Assembly: GCF_003054195.1 (NCBI RefSeq)
Contig: NZ_QBKP01000008.1
Location: 62,001-126,000 of the forward strand
Length of the DNA stretch: 64,000 nt
Reading direction: 5' to 3'
Source of the DNA: Gemmobacter caeni
Lineage (GTDB): Bacteria; Pseudomonadota; Alphaproteobacteria; Rhodobacterales; Rhodobacteraceae
The first letter of the stretch is position 1. Each line of letters starts with the position of its first letter. The notes beneath the pieces are model-generated. The model was not told the origin of the DNA. It searched no databases and saw only the letters and a program-made list of their open reading frames with translations. Both the position numbers and the translations under genes were made by a program. Shown here piece after piece: positions 44,523 to 54,656 of this stretch.

Positions 44523-45050
44523 GTGTCGGAAAGCTTCAGAGGCGAGTTCAACCAGAAGGTTGACGGAAAGGCGCGGGTCTCGATCCCTGCATCGTTCCGG
44601 CGTGTCCTCGAAGCAGGTGATCCTTCCTTCGATGGCAGCCGCCCGAAATTCGTTCTGGTCTATGGCCGCCCCGGCGCGGAATTCATCGAAGGTTACACGA
44701 TGGCGCAGATGGCGCGGCTTGAAGCCCGCATCCGGCGCATGCAGATCGGCTCCAAGCCCCGCCGCGCGCTGGAGCGTAACTTCATCACCCTCTCGCAGCA
44801 GGTTGAAATCGACGACGATGGCCGGATCGTGCTGCCGCCCAAGGCGCGCGACAAGATCGGTCTGGATGCCGATATGCTGAAGGATGGCGCGGAGGCGACC
44901 TTTGCGGGCACGCTGGATACCTTCCAGATCTGGCGCCGCGATTCCTACGATGCGCTGAATGCCGCGGCCGAGGAAGACGACGATCTGGACGATCTGATCC
45001 CTGAGGGCGCCGACATGCTAGCGCTGCTGTCCGACGAGCCGGAGGAATAG
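44523..45050 (+). CDS. mraZ: Transcriptional regulator/nucleoid protein MraZ
   Basis: 175 residues from a GTG giving MSESFRGEFNQKVDGKARVSIPASFR; the ATG at 44463 is an alternative but lacks an SD and precedes the usual N-terminus. Two AbrB-like SpoVT/MraZ domains (about 1-75 and 76-145); DKIG and KARV motifs of the DxKGR type are seen. It binds TGGGN-repeat DNA and autoregulates the dcw cluster. An acidic tail (EEDDDLDDLIPEG) follows. First gene of the cluster. Confidence 0.92.
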   Translation: MSESFRGEFNQKVDGKARVSIPASFRRVLEAGDPSFDGSRPKFVLVYGRPGAEFIEGYTMAQMARLEARIRRMQIGSKPRRALERNFITLSQQVEIDDDGRIVLPPKARDKIGLDADMLKDGAEATFAGTLDTFQIWRRDSYDALNAAAEEDDDLDDLIPEGADMLALLSDEPEE

Positions 45051-45053
45051 CCG

Positions 45054-46034
45054 GTGGAGACGCGCGCACCGCATATCCCGGTGCTTCTGCGGCCGCTGCT
45101 GGATGCCTGCGCCCCGGTTTCGGGCCGCTGGCTGGATGGCACGTTCGGGGCAGGGGGCTACACGCGCGGTCTGCTGGCCGCCGGGGCCGATCATGTGACG
45201 GGGGTCGACCGTGACCCGCTGGCGCTGCAAATGGCCGCTGCCTGGGCCGGTGACTATGGTGACCGGCTGAGCCTCGTGGCCGGAAATTTCTCGCAACTGG
45301 ATGAATATGCACAGGATCTGGACGGCATCGTGCTGGATCTGGGTGTGTCTTCCATGCAGCTTGATCAGGCCGAGCGCGGCTTTTCCTTCCAGAAGGATGG
45401 CCCGCTGGACATGCGGATGAGCCAGGATGGCCTCTCTGCCGCCGATCTGGTGAACGAGGCGGATGAGGCAGTGCTGGCCGACATCCTTTATCATTACGGC
45501 GAGGAACGCGCCTCGCGTCGCATCGCGCGCGCCATCAGCGAGGCGCGCAAGGTCGAACCGATCACCCGCACCCTGCAACTGGCCGAAATCGTCGCGCGCT
45601 GCCTGCCGCGCCCGAAACCGGGACAAAGCCATCCCGCGACGCGCAGCTTTCAGGCCATCCGCATCGCGGTGAATGCTGAGTTCGACTCGCTGGCCGAGGG
45701 GCTGGCGGCGGCGGAACGCGCGCTGCGCCCCGGCGGGCTGCTGGCCGTGGTCACCTTCCACAGCCTTGAGGACCGGATCGTGAAACGGTTCTTCCAGAGC
45801 CGCAGCACGGAATCGCAGGGCAACCGCTATGCCCCTGCTGCGCAGACCCTGACACCCAGCTTCGCCATGGTGACCCGCAAGGCGGTGGGGCCGGATGATG
45901 TGGAACTGGCGGAAAATCCGCGCGCGCGCTCAGCCCGGCTGCGGGTCGGTCGCCGGACCGCGGCGGCCGCGCACCGGCTTGACCCCGCGGCGATGGATGT
46001 GCCGCTGCTGCCCCGCAAAGGAGGACGCCGCTGA
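45054..46034 (+). CDS. rsmH: 16S rRNA (cytosine1402-N4)-methyltransferase
   Basis: 326 residues from a GTG three bases after mraZ. SAM-binding motif [13 protein letters not shown] (about 27-40), then VTGVDRDP, and the catalytic-domain segments [12 protein letters not shown] and [11 protein letters not shown]. Methylates C1402 of 16S rRNA. Its TGA overlaps the ftsL start. Confidence 0.95.
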   Translation: METRAPHIPVLLRPLLDACAPVSGRWLDGTFGAGGYTRGLLAAGADHVTGVDRDPLALQMAAAWAGDYGDRLSLVAGNFSQLDEYAQDLDGIVLDLGVSSMQLDQAERGFSFQKDGPLDMRMSQDGLSAADLVNEADEAVLADILYHYGEERASRRIARAISEARKVEPITRTLQLAEIVARCLPRPKPGQSHPATRSFQAIRIAVNAEFDSLAEGLAAAERALRPGGLLAVVTFHSLEDRIVKRFFQSRSTESQGNRYAPAAQTLTPSFAMVTRKAVGPDDVELAENPRARSARLRVGRRTAAAAHRLDPAAMDVPLLPRKGGRR

Positions 46035-46387
46035 TGCGTGCCCTTGTCTATCTGCTGACCTTCGCGGCTGTCATCGGGCTGGGTTTCTGGGCCTACAAGG
46101 AAAACTACGCAACGCAACAGGCACTGAAGGATGTATCGCGGCTGAACTCGGAAATCGCGGACCTGCGCGAAGCGCTGTCAATCCAGCGTGCCGAATGGGC
46201 CTATCTGAACCGCCCCGACCGGCTGCGCGAATTGTCGACCATCAACTTCGACCGGCTGCGCCTTCTGCCGATGGAGCCGGAGCAATTCGGCCTTGCCAGT
46301 GAAGTGGCCTATCCGGCGCCCGTTGTGTCGCTGCCCGATGTGAATGCGCCCGTCGATATCTCCGGCGAACAGGAGCAGAACCCATGA
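46034..46387 (+). CDS. ftsL: Cell division protein FtsL
   Basis: 117 residues: short cytoplasmic N-terminus, one membrane helix (about 3-20), and a periplasmic coiled coil (about 25-60, KENYATQQALKDVSRLNSEIADLREAL). FtsL links FtsB/FtsQ to FtsW/FtsI in the divisome. Assigned by position and layout since sequence is poorly conserved. Overlaps the genes on both sides. Confidence 0.85.
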   Translation: MRALVYLLTFAAVIGLGFWAYKENYATQQALKDVSRLNSEIADLREALSIQRAEWAYLNRPDRLRELSTINFDRLRLLPMEPEQFGLASEVAYPAPVVSLPDVNAPVDISGEQEQNP

Positions 46388-48174
46388 CCCGCACGCCGCT
46401 GCGCCCTCTGGCCCGCATCCTTTCCGCCCGTGCCGCCGGGGAAAACCCCGACAGTATCGAACGCGAGAACCTGCGCGCCCGGCACGAGGTCATGCGTGAG
46501 AAATCGCGCAAGCGCTCCGAGGGGCGTTTGCTGATTCTGGGCCTGTCGTTCTTCATGGCGTTCACGGTGGTCGGCGCCCGCATGGGCCTGCTGGCGGCGT
46601 CCGAACCGATGGAGCCACGTTCAGCCGCACCCGGCGCCGCGATTCTGGCGCAGCGGGCGGATATTACCGACCGCAATGGCCGGGTGATGGCGACCAATCT
46701 GGTAACGCATGCGCTTTATGCTCAGCCCAAGGACATGGTGGACCCGGAACGCGTGGCGCGCGAACTGGCGGTCATCTTCCCCGATCTGAAGGAAGAAGAC
46801 CTGCACCGCCGCCTGACCGATGGTCGCAGCTTCCTGTGGATCAAGAAAAAGCTCAGCCCCGAACAGATGCAGAAAGTGCACGAGATCGGCGATCCGGGCC
46901 TGCTGTTCGGCCCGCGCGAGATGCGGCTTTATCCCAACGGGCGGTTGGCCGCGCATGTGCTGGGCGGCGCGTCCTTCGGCACCGAGGGGGTGAACAGCGC
47001 CGAGGTGATCGGGACGGCGGGGCTGGAGAAATTCCTCGACGACCGGCTGCGCGATCCGGCGCAGACGGCAGAGCCGTTGCAACTGTCGCTGGATCTCACG
47101 CTGCAATCGGCGGTGACCGAGGTTCTGGACACCGGCATGAAGATGATGAACGCCAAGGGTGCTGCCGCCGTGCTGATGGATGTGCGCACGGGCGAAATCC
47201 TCAGCCTCGTCTCGCTGCCCGATTTCGACCCGAACGACCGCCCGAATCCGCTGGTGAAGGGCGATCCGGGCGACAGCCCCCTGTTCAACCGGGCGGTGCA
47301 GGGCGTCTACGAGCTTGGCTCTACCTTCAAGATTTTCGCGGTGGCTCAGGCGCTTGAGCTGGGTCTGGTGAAGCCCGACACGCTGGTCGACGCCAATGCG
47401 CCGATGGTGTGGGGCAAGTTCCGTATCAAGGAATTCCGTAACCACAACTATGGGCCTTATCTCTCGGTGGCCGATGTCATCGCCAAATCGTCGAACGTCG
47501 GCACGGCGCATGTGGCGCTGATGGTGGGGGGGCTGAAACAGCAGGCGTTCCTCAAGACGCTGGGCTTCTTCGAGCCGACCCCGATCGAGATGGTCGAGGC
47601 GAAAAGCTCGCGTCCGCTGGTGCAGAAGAACTGGTCCGATATCGTGACGATCACGGTCTCCTACGGGCATGGCCTGTCCGCCAGCCCGATGCATCTTGCC
47701 GCCGCCTATTCCGCCATTGCCAATGGTGGAGTCGCGGTGCCGCCGACGCTGCTGCGGCGCAAGACCGTGCCGGAAGGCACGCGCGTGATGTCGGAACGGG
47801 TGGCGCGGCAGGCGGTCGACATGCTGGCAGGCGTGGTCGAACACGGCACCGCCTCTTATGCCAAGCTGGAGGGCTATGCAATTGCCGGCAAGACCGGCAC
47901 GGCCGACAAGCCGAAGCCCACCGGCGGCTATTACAAGGACAAGGTGATCAACACCTTTGCCAGCATGTTCCCGGCGGACAATCCGCGCTATGTGCTGATC
48001 GTGACGCTGGACGAGCCGGTGGATACCTCCGGCTCCGAGCCACGCCGCACCGCCGGTTATACCGCCGTGCCGGTGGCAGCCGAGGTGGTGCGTCGCGTCG
48101 CACCGCTTCTGGGCATCAGGCCGAAGATTGAACTCCCCCCGGCGAATGCGCTAACAGCCGTCGTCCATAACTGA
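46384..48174 (+). CDS. ftsI: Septal peptidoglycan transpeptidase FtsI (PBP3)
   Basis: 596 residues. Cytoplasmic tail, membrane anchor (about 44-62), dimerisation domain, then the transpeptidase domain with SxxK (STFK, about 313), SxN (SSNVGT) and KTG (AGKTGTADK). It cross-links septal peptidoglycan with FtsW. Start overlaps the ftsL stop. Confidence 0.95.
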   Translation: MTRTPLRPLARILSARAAGENPDSIERENLRARHEVMREKSRKRSEGRLLILGLSFFMAFTVVGARMGLLAASEPMEPRSAAPGAAILAQRADITDRNGRVMATNLVTHALYAQPKDMVDPERVARELAVIFPDLKEEDLHRRLTDGRSFLWIKKKLSPEQMQKVHEIGDPGLLFGPREMRLYPNGRLAAHVLGGASFGTEGVNSAEVIGTAGLEKFLDDRLRDPAQTAEPLQLSLDLTLQSAVTEVLDTGMKMMNAKGAAAVLMDVRTGEILSLVSLPDFDPNDRPNPLVKGDPGDSPLFNRAVQGVYELGSTFKIFAVAQALELGLVKPDTLVDANAPMVWGKFRIKEFRNHNYGPYLSVADVIAKSSNVGTAHVALMVGGLKQQAFLKTLGFFEPTPIEMVEAKSSRPLVQKNWSDIVTITVSYGHGLSASPMHLAAAYSAIANGGVAVPPTLLRRKTVPEGTRVMSERVARQAVDMLAGVVEHGTASYAKLEGYAIAGKTGTADKPKPTGGYYKDKVINTFASMFPADNPRYVLIVTLDEPVDTSGSEPRRTAGYTAVPVAAEVVRRVAPLLGIRPKIELPPANALTAVVHN

Positions 48175-48189
48175 GACGAGGGCTGTCCC

Positions 48190-49671
48190 ATGACAGAGCG
48201 CAGGGCGACACTGGCGGAACTGGGCTTGACCGCCAAGGGCGGGCAGGAGGCGCGGGTGACCGGGCTTGCGGTGGACAGCCGGGCGGTGAAGCCCGGCTTT
48301 CTGTTCGCGGCCCTGCCGGGCAGCCGGATGCACGGGGCGGAGTTTGTGGAATACGCGTTGCGCATGGGGGCGGCGGCTGTGCTGACCGATGCCGAGGGCG
48401 CGCGGATCGCGGCGCCTGCGCTGGCCGGGGCGAAAGTGGCGCTGGTGGTGGTGGCCGATCCGCGTCAGGCGCTGGCACTGGCGGCGGCGCTGTGGTTCTG
48501 CGCGCAGCCGGAAACCATGGTGGCGGTGACCGGCACCAACGGCAAAACCTCGGTCGCGACCTTCACCCGGCAGATCTGGATGGCCCTGGGCCATGCCGCC
48601 ATCAACATCGGCACCACCGGGGTTGAAGGCGCCTGGGCCGCGCCCTCTGCCCATACCACGCCGGACCCGATTACGCTGCATTCCATGCTGGCTGCGGCGG
48701 CGGAAGCAGGTGTGACCCATGCCGCGATGGAAGCATCGAGCCACGGGCTTGACCAGTTCCGCATGGATGGCGTGCGGCTGAAGGCCGGGGGCTTTACCAA
48801 TTTCACGCAGGACCATCTGGATTATCACGGCACGTTCGACGCCTATTTCGCCGCCAAGGCCGGGTTGTTCGACCGGGTGCTGCCGCCCGATGCGACGGCG
48901 GTGATCAACATGAATGACGCCCGCGGCGCCGATATGGCGGCCATTGCGGAGGCCAAGGGCCAGCGGCTCCTGACTGTGGGGCATGATGCCGGATGCGATC
49001 TGTGCATCGCCGGGCAGCGGTTCGATGCGACCGGGCAGGATGTGCGCTATCTCTGGCAGGGTCAGCCGCATCAGATCCGCCTGAACCTCATCGGCGGTTT
49101 CCAGGCCGAGAATGTGGCGCTGGCCGCCGGTCTGGTGATCGGTGCGGGTGAGGCGCCGGGCGATGTGTTCCGCGTGCTGCCGCACCTGACCGGCGTGCGC
49201 GGGCGGATGCAGCTTGCGGCCACGCGGGCCAATGGCGCTTCGGTTTTCGTCGACTACGCCCATACGCCCGATGCGCTGGCGACTGCGCTGAAGGCATTGC
49301 GTCCGCATGTCATGGGACGGCTGATCGTTGTTTTCGGTGCCGGCGGCGACCGCGACCGGGGCAAGCGCCCGCTGATGGGTGCTGCGGCGCGCGAGGCGGC
49401 AGATGTTCTTTTTGTGACAGACGACAACCCCAGAAGCGAGGAGCCGGCGGATATTCGTGCAGCAATTCTGCAAGCCTGCCCGGAGGCGAACGAGGTCGGT
49501 GACCGCGCCGAAGCCATCCTGCGCGGCGTCGATGCGCTTCAACCGGGTGACGCCCTGCTGATCGCGGGGAAGGGGCACGAGACAGGCCAGGTCATCAAGG
49601 GTGACGTCTATCCTTTCGATGATGTCGAACAGGCGTCGATCGCCGTCGCCGCGCTGGACGGGATGATCTGA
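48190..49671 (+). CDS. murE: UDP-MurNAc-tripeptide synthetase (meso-DAP-adding)
   Basis: 493 residues. ATP loop TGTNGKTS, carbamylated-Lys region, and DNPRSEEP, the DNPR motif that marks meso-diaminopimelate specificity. Adds DAP to UDP-MurNAc-L-Ala-D-Glu. Its last base overlaps the first base of murF. Confidence 0.95.
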   Translation: MTERRATLAELGLTAKGGQEARVTGLAVDSRAVKPGFLFAALPGSRMHGAEFVEYALRMGAAAVLTDAEGARIAAPALAGAKVALVVVADPRQALALAAALWFCAQPETMVAVTGTNGKTSVATFTRQIWMALGHAAINIGTTGVEGAWAAPSAHTTPDPITLHSMLAAAAEAGVTHAAMEASSHGLDQFRMDGVRLKAGGFTNFTQDHLDYHGTFDAYFAAKAGLFDRVLPPDATAVINMNDARGADMAAIAEAKGQRLLTVGHDAGCDLCIAGQRFDATGQDVRYLWQGQPHQIRLNLIGGFQAENVALAAGLVIGAGEAPGDVFRVLPHLTGVRGRMQLAATRANGASVFVDYAHTPDALATALKALRPHVMGRLIVVFGAGGDRDRGKRPLMGAAAREAADVLFVTDDNPRSEEPADIRAAILQACPEANEVGDRAEAILRGVDALQPGDALLIAGKGHETGQVIKGDVYPFDDVEQASIAVAALDGMI

Positions 49672-51113
49672 TGGCCGCGCTCTGGACCTCTGCTGACGCC
49701 ATTGCCGCCACCGGGGGCAGCTCGCCCTGCGACTGGGCGGCGAATGGTGTTTCCATCGACACCCGCAGCCTTCAGCCGGGTGATCTGTTCGTGGCGCTGA
49801 AGGACGTGCGCGACGGCCATGATTTCGTGGCGCAGGCTTTGGCGCAGGGGGCGGCTGCCGCGCTGGTCAGCCGCATCCCTGACGGGGTGGCGCCGGATGC
49901 GCCGCTGCTGCTGGTCCCCGATGTGCTGAAGGGGCTGGAGGCGCTGGGCCGTGCCGCCCGCGCGCGGACGGCGGCGAAGGTTGTGGGCATCACCGGCTCG
50001 GTCGGCAAGACCTCCACCAAGGAAATGCTGCGGGCCACGCTGACCGGGCAGGGGCGCGTGCATGCCGCCGAAGCCAGCTACAACAATCACTGGGGCGTGC
50101 CGCTGACACTGGCGCGGATGCCCGCAGACACAGATTTTGCCATTATCGAGATCGGGATGAACCACCCCGGCGAAATCGCGCCTCTGGCACGGATGGCCGA
50201 TCTGGACGTGGCCGTGATCACCACCGTCGCGCCGGCCCATCTGTTTGCCTTCGACGGGCTGGACGGGATCGCGCAGGAAAAGGCCGCGATCCTTGACGGG
50301 TTGCGCCCCGGAGGTATCGCGATCCTGCCTGCGGGCCTGAGCGTGTCGGACATTCTCATGTCCAGGGCTGCCGAAACCGGCGCCCGTGCCATCACCTTCG
50401 CGGAAACGGCTGCCGACTGGCGGATTGACCGTGCCGACTGGGGCGCGGAGGCCAGCGCCGTGCAGGCCATCACCCCCGCCGGTCCGCGCCTGTTCCGCGT
50501 GCAATCGCCGGGGCGCCATTTTGCCGTCAATGCGCTGGCCGTTCTGGCTGCCGCCGAGGCGCTGGGCGCCGATCCCGCATTGTCGGCGCAGGGCCTTGGC
50601 CGCTGGTTGCCCCCGGCAGGCCGGGGCCAGCGCGAGCGTATCACCACCGATCCGGTCGCCGATGAAGGGTTCGACCTGATCGATGACGCCTTCAACGCCA
50701 ACCCGGCCTCGATGGCCGCCAGCCTTGATGTGCTGTCGATCCTGCGCCCCGAGGATAATGTGGGCCGCATCCGTCAGGGCCGCCGCGTCGCCATTCTGGG
50801 CGACATGCTGGAACTTGGCCCGACCGAGCTGGCCCTGCATGCCGAAATCGCCAGCCACCCGGCTCTGGCGAGCCTTACCACCGTTCATTGCGTCGGCCCG
50901 CGCATGAAGGCGCTGCATGCGGTGCTGCCGCAGGCATTGCGCGGCGAATGCGTTGAAACGGCAGCCGAACTGCTGCCGCGCCTGCGCGCGCTGGTTGATG
51001 CCGGTGACATCGTGCTGGTGAAAGGCTCCAAAGGCATCAAGGTCAGCCTGCTGGTCGAGGCGCTGCGCAAACTGGGGCAGCCGCGCCCCCAAGACGACAA
51101 GGGAACAGAGTAA
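49671..51113 (+). CDS. murF: UDP-MurNAc-tripeptide-D-Ala-D-Ala ligase
   Basis: 480 residues. ATP loop [11 protein letters not shown] (about 104), [10 protein letters not shown] and the C-terminal [10 protein letters not shown] motif typical of MurF. Completes the pentapeptide. Overlaps murE and mraY by single bases. Confidence 0.95.
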   Translation: MAALWTSADAIAATGGSSPCDWAANGVSIDTRSLQPGDLFVALKDVRDGHDFVAQALAQGAAAALVSRIPDGVAPDAPLLLVPDVLKGLEALGRAARARTAAKVVGITGSVGKTSTKEMLRATLTGQGRVHAAEASYNNHWGVPLTLARMPADTDFAIIEIGMNHPGEIAPLARMADLDVAVITTVAPAHLFAFDGLDGIAQEKAAILDGLRPGGIAILPAGLSVSDILMSRAAETGARAITFAETAADWRIDRADWGAEASAVQAITPAGPRLFRVQSPGRHFAVNALAVLAAAEALGADPALSAQGLGRWLPPAGRGQRERITTDPVADEGFDLIDDAFNANPASMAASLDVLSILRPEDNVGRIRQGRRVAILGDMLELGPTELALHAEIASHPALASLTTVHCVGPRMKALHAVLPQALRGECVETAAELLPRLRALVDAGDIVLVKGSKGIKVSLLVEALRKLGQPRPQDDKGTE

Positions 51114-52195
51114 TGCTGTATCTTCTCACCGAGTTTTCGGACGGGGGCGACCTGTTCAACCTGTTCCGCTACATCACCTTCCGCGCGGGCGCGGCCTTTG
51201 CCACGGCGCTGATCTTCGGCTTCCTGTTCGGCCGTCCGCTGATCAACCTGTTGCGACGCAAGCAGGGCAAGGGCCAGCCGATCCGGGATGATGGCCCGGC
51301 CTCGCATTTCTCCAAGGCGGGCACGCCGACGATGGGGGGCTTGCTGATCCTGTCGGCGCTGATGGTTTCGACCCTGCTCTGGGCGCGGCTTGACAACCCC
51401 TATGTCTGGATCGTGCTTCTGGTGACGCTGGGCTTTGGCCTGATCGGCTTTGCCGACGATTATGCTAAGGTTACCAAGCAGAACACCAAGGGCGTCTCGG
51501 GCCGCGTGCGCATGGCGCTGGGTCTGCTGATCGCCGCGCTGGCCGCTTATGCCGCCGCGCGCTTCCACCCGGAGGCGCTGACCAATCAGCTTGCGCTGCC
51601 GCTGTTCAAGAACGCGCTTCTGAACCTTGGCTGGTTCTTTGTGCCCTTCGGCATGATCGTGATTGTCGGCGCCGCCAATGCGGTGAACCTGACCGATGGT
51701 CTGGACGGCCTTGCCATCATGCCGGTGATGATCGCGGGTGGTGCGCTCGGCGTCATTTCCTACGTCGTCGGCAACTTCAACTTTACCGAATATCTGGGCG
51801 TCCACTTCGTGCCGGGCACCGGGGAGCTGCTGATCTTTGCCGCCGCGCTGATCGGCGGAGGGTTGGGTTTCCTGTGGTACAATGCGCCGCCGGCGGCGGT
51901 GTTCATGGGCGATACCGGCAGCCTCGCGCTGGGTGGCGCCCTGGGCGCGATTGCTGTCTGCACCAAGCACGAGATCGTGCTGGCCATCGTCGGCGGACTC
52001 TTCGTGGTCGAGGCGCTGAGCGTTATCATCCAGGTGCTTTACTTCAAACGCACCGGGCGACGGGTGTTCCTGATGGCGCCGATTCACCACCATTTCGAAA
52101 AGAAGGGCTGGGCTGAGCCGCAGATCGTGATCAGGTTCTGGATCATCTCGCTGATCCTCGCGCTGATCGGTCTGGCCACGCTGAAGGTGCGCTGA
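51113..52195 (+). CDS. mraY: Phospho-MurNAc-pentapeptide translocase
   Basis: 360 residues, ten membrane helices. Signature segments: [29 protein letters not shown] with catalytic Asp residues, and the HHHFEKKGW loop. Forms lipid I on the inner face of the membrane. Confidence 0.96.
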   Translation: MLYLLTEFSDGGDLFNLFRYITFRAGAAFATALIFGFLFGRPLINLLRRKQGKGQPIRDDGPASHFSKAGTPTMGGLLILSALMVSTLLWARLDNPYVWIVLLVTLGFGLIGFADDYAKVTKQNTKGVSGRVRMALGLLIAALAAYAAARFHPEALTNQLALPLFKNALLNLGWFFVPFGMIVIVGAANAVNLTDGLDGLAIMPVMIAGGALGVISYVVGNFNFTEYLGVHFVPGTGELLIFAAALIGGGLGFLWYNAPPAAVFMGDTGSLALGGALGAIAVCTKHEIVLAIVGGLFVVEALSVIIQVLYFKRTGRRVFLMAPIHHHFEKKGWAEPQIVIRFWIISLILALIGLATLKVR

Positions 52196-52199
52196 TCCG

Positions 52200-52877
52200 G
52201 TGGCGGCACGCAAGCGCGAGGCCGAGCTGTATCCGGCGCTGAAGCTCTGGCTGGAAGGGCAGGGCTATGAGGTGAAGGCCGAAGTTGGCCATTGCGATAT
52301 CCTTGCCCGCCGGGGCGAGGAGGCGCCGGTGGTGGTGGAGATGAAGACCGGCTTCACGATGTCTCTGGTGCTGCAAGGCGTGCGACGGCTGAGCCTTTTT
52401 GACACCGTTTATCTCGCCGTGCCCGCGCCCGGTCCGCGTGGCTGGCCCGCGCGTTACCGCGACATCCTCGCCCTCTGCCGCCGCCTCGGTCTTGGTCTTC
52501 TGGCGGTAGAGCAGATCGGCAAGGTGCAGGCCCATCTCGACCCCGGCCCCTACCGTCCCCGGCCACAGAAGCAACGCGCCGGTCGGTTGTTGCGCGAATT
52601 CGACCGACGGGTAGGCGACCCCAATACCGGCGGCACGCCGGGCGGGGCGCGGATGACCGCCTATCGGCAGGATGCCCTGCGCCTTGCCCGCGCGCTGGCG
52701 ACCGGCCCCGCCGCGCCGAAAGCGCTCGCCACCGCCACCGGCGTTGCCCGCGCGGGCGAGATGCTGCGGGCCGATCACTATGGCTGGTTCGAACGCGCCG
52801 CGCGCGGGATCTATGGGCTGACCCCGAAAGGTGCCGCCGCGCTGGAGGACCATGCCGGGGCGCTGGCGGATCTCTAG
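52200..52877 (+). CDS. DUF2161 PD-(D/E)XK-like protein inside the dcw cluster
   Basis: 225 residues from a GTG four bases after mraY. N-terminal nuclease-like core: LYPALKLWLEGQGYEVKAEVGHCDILA then VVVEMKTGF (Glu-x-Lys), the restriction-endonuclease-fold signature. The C-terminal part (about 150-220) looks like a winged-helix DNA-binding domain. Annotated in related genomes as a putative PD-(D/E)XK phosphodiesterase; role unknown. Not a normal cell-wall gene. Confidence 0.8.
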   Translation: MAARKREAELYPALKLWLEGQGYEVKAEVGHCDILARRGEEAPVVVEMKTGFTMSLVLQGVRRLSLFDTVYLAVPAPGPRGWPARYRDILALCRRLGLGLLAVEQIGKVQAHLDPGPYRPRPQKQRAGRLLREFDRRVGDPNTGGTPGGARMTAYRQDALRLARALATGPAAPKALATATGVARAGEMLRADHYGWFERAARGIYGLTPKGAAALEDHAGALADL

Positions 52878-52885
52878 CAAGGTCA

Positions 52886-53010
52886 GGGGCGCTGCCCCTC
52901 CGGGCCTGCGGCCCGTTCACCCCGGGATATTTATTGCCAAGATGAACGCCCTTGCCATTCATCTTGGTCCAAATATCCCGGGGGAGCGCCAAGGGCGCGG
53001 GGGCAGAGCC
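52886..53010. repeat. Intergenic repeat, copy 5: head-to-head pair beside murD
   Basis: Left arm CGGGATATTTATTGCCAAG followed by ATGAA; right arm is the reverse complement form TTCATCTTGG, TCC, AAATATCCCG. Outer hairpins GGGGCGCTGCCCC, CGGGCCTGCGGCCCG and GGGGGC-AGA-GCCCCC. Located between the convergent DUF2161 and murD genes. Confidence 0.7.
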
Positions 53011-53014
53011 CCCC

Positions 53015-54421
53015 TTACGACAGCAGCGCCTGGACCTGAGCGGTGAAATCCTCGCCGCGTTTTTCGAAGTTCGGATACTGGTCAAAGCTGGCGGCAGCGG
53101 GGGCAAGCAGCACCACATCGCCCGGCTCGGCCTCTTCTGCCGCGCGGGCGACGGCGCGGGCCATCGTCTCGCAGATCTCATGCGGGGTGTTGCCGATCTG
53201 TAGCGCGAAGTCGCGGGCCGAATGGCCGATCAGATAGGCTTTCATCACCGATCCGAGGAAGGGCTCCAGCGCCGCGATGCCGCCATCCTTGCCCATGCCT
53301 CCGGCGATCCAGCGGATCTTCGGAAAAGCCTGAAGCGCTTTTGCGGCACTGTCGACATTGGTGGCTTTGCTGTCATTCACGAAGCGGACGCCATTCCTTT
53401 CGCCGACCAGCTGGCTGCGATGCGGCAGGCCGCCGAAGGATTGCAGCGCCTGTTCAATCAGCTTGGGTGCGAGCCCCAGCGCACGGCAGGCGGCATAGGC
53501 GGCGCAGGCATTCTGGTGGTTATGGGCACCGGGCAGCCCCGAAATCTCGCGCAAGTCGATGGAGGCCATCTGCTTGCCGCGCCGCCATTCGGCAAGGAAA
53601 CCCTTGCGGGCAAAGACCGACCAGCCAAAGCCTTCGAGCTTCGTGCCGGAGGAGACGCGGATCACCCGGTCATCCTCTGGTCCCTGCGCCATCTGGTTGG
53701 CAAGGAAACGCCCCTCGGTCTCATCCACGCCCACGATGCAGCGATCCGGGCCGCCTTCCGCGAACAACCGGCGTTTGGCGGCGAAATAGCCGCCCATGCC
53801 GTTGTGACGGTCCAGATGATCGGGCGAGAGGTTGGTGAACACCGCCACATCGGGCGTCAAGGCGCGGGCAAGATCAGTCTGGTAGCTGGACAGTTCCAGA
53901 ACGATGACCTCGCCATCCTGCGGCGGGTCGATGTCCAGCACGCCGCGGCCGATATTGCCCGCCATCTGCGTCGGCCGGCCGGCGACTTGCAGGATATGGT
54001 GGATCAGCGCCGTGGTGGTGGATTTGCCGTTCGATCCGGTAACGCAGACGACGCGCGGGGCAGTATCGAACTTCGCCCAGTCGGCTGCACCGAGGCTTTG
54101 GAAGAACAGGCCGATGTCATTGTCGACCGGCACGCCAAGGTCGAGCGCGCGGGCGATCACTTTGTTCGGCTGCGGGTAAAGATGCGGGATGCCGGGCGAC
54201 GTGATCAGGCAGGCCACGCCATCAAAGGCGCCCTGTTTCATCAGATCGGTGCATGCAAAGCCCTCGGCCTCGGCCTCGGCCTTGGCGCGCGCTTCTGGGC
54301 TGTCGTCCCACAGCACGGGCTCGGCCCCGCCTGCCTTCAGCGCGCGCGCGGTGGCAAGGCCGGATCGCCCCAGCCCCAGAACCGCCACCTTGCGACCCGC
54401 ATAACCCTGAACCGGAATCAT
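53015..54421 (-). CDS. murD: UDP-MurNAc-L-alanine:D-glutamate ligase (inverted in the cluster)
   Basis: 468 residues from the ATG giving [21 protein letters not shown]; upstream ATGs lack an SD. ATP loop [19 protein letters not shown] and [10 protein letters not shown] motifs identify MurD. It is encoded on the minus strand while the rest of the dcw genes are on the plus strand, so it cannot be part of the main transcript. All key motifs are intact. Confidence 0.95.
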   Translation of the reverse strand: MIPVQGYAGRKVAVLGLGRSGLATARALKAGGAEPVLWDDSPEARAKAEAEAEGFACTDLMKQGAFDGVACLITSPGIPHLYPQPNKVIARALDLGVPVDNDIGLFFQSLGAADWAKFDTAPRVVCVTGSNGKSTTTALIHHILQVAGRPTQMAGNIGRGVLDIDPPQDGEVIVLELSSYQTDLARALTPDVAVFTNLSPDHLDRHNGMGGYFAAKRRLFAEGGPDRCIVGVDETEGRFLANQMAQGPEDDRVIRVSSGTKLEGFGWSVFARKGFLAEWRRGKQMASIDLREISGLPGAHNHQNACAAYAACRALGLAPKLIEQALQSFGGLPHRSQLVGERNGVRFVNDSKATNVDSAAKALQAFPKIRWIAGGMGKDGGIAALEPFLGSVMKAYLIGHSARDFALQIGNTPHEICETMARAVARAAEEAEPGDVVLLAPAAASFDQYPNFEKRGEDFTAQVQALLS

Positions 54422-54656
54422 CCCGCACCCCGCCGTCATTTCGGCGCGCAGAATGGGCGAGGGGGGCGGCGCCTGCAAGCACTGGAATGGCCAGGCGGGT
54501 GCGTCTTTTCCGGCGTCCCGCGCACGGCAGCGTGATGCCGGGACAGCCCCATCTTGCATGCAATTCCACTGGCCTTGCGGGCGGAATCCCGTTAGGCTGA
54601 TCCTCAAGCCGGGCAAACCGGCAGCTTTAGGCAAGCAGGCAAATCAGGCGGTTCCC

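Noticed and set aside
44215-44880. 221-codon ORF overlapping mraZ in another frame
   Set aside because: Arg/Ser/Ala-rich shadow with no SD; mraZ in the other frame has clear family motifs.
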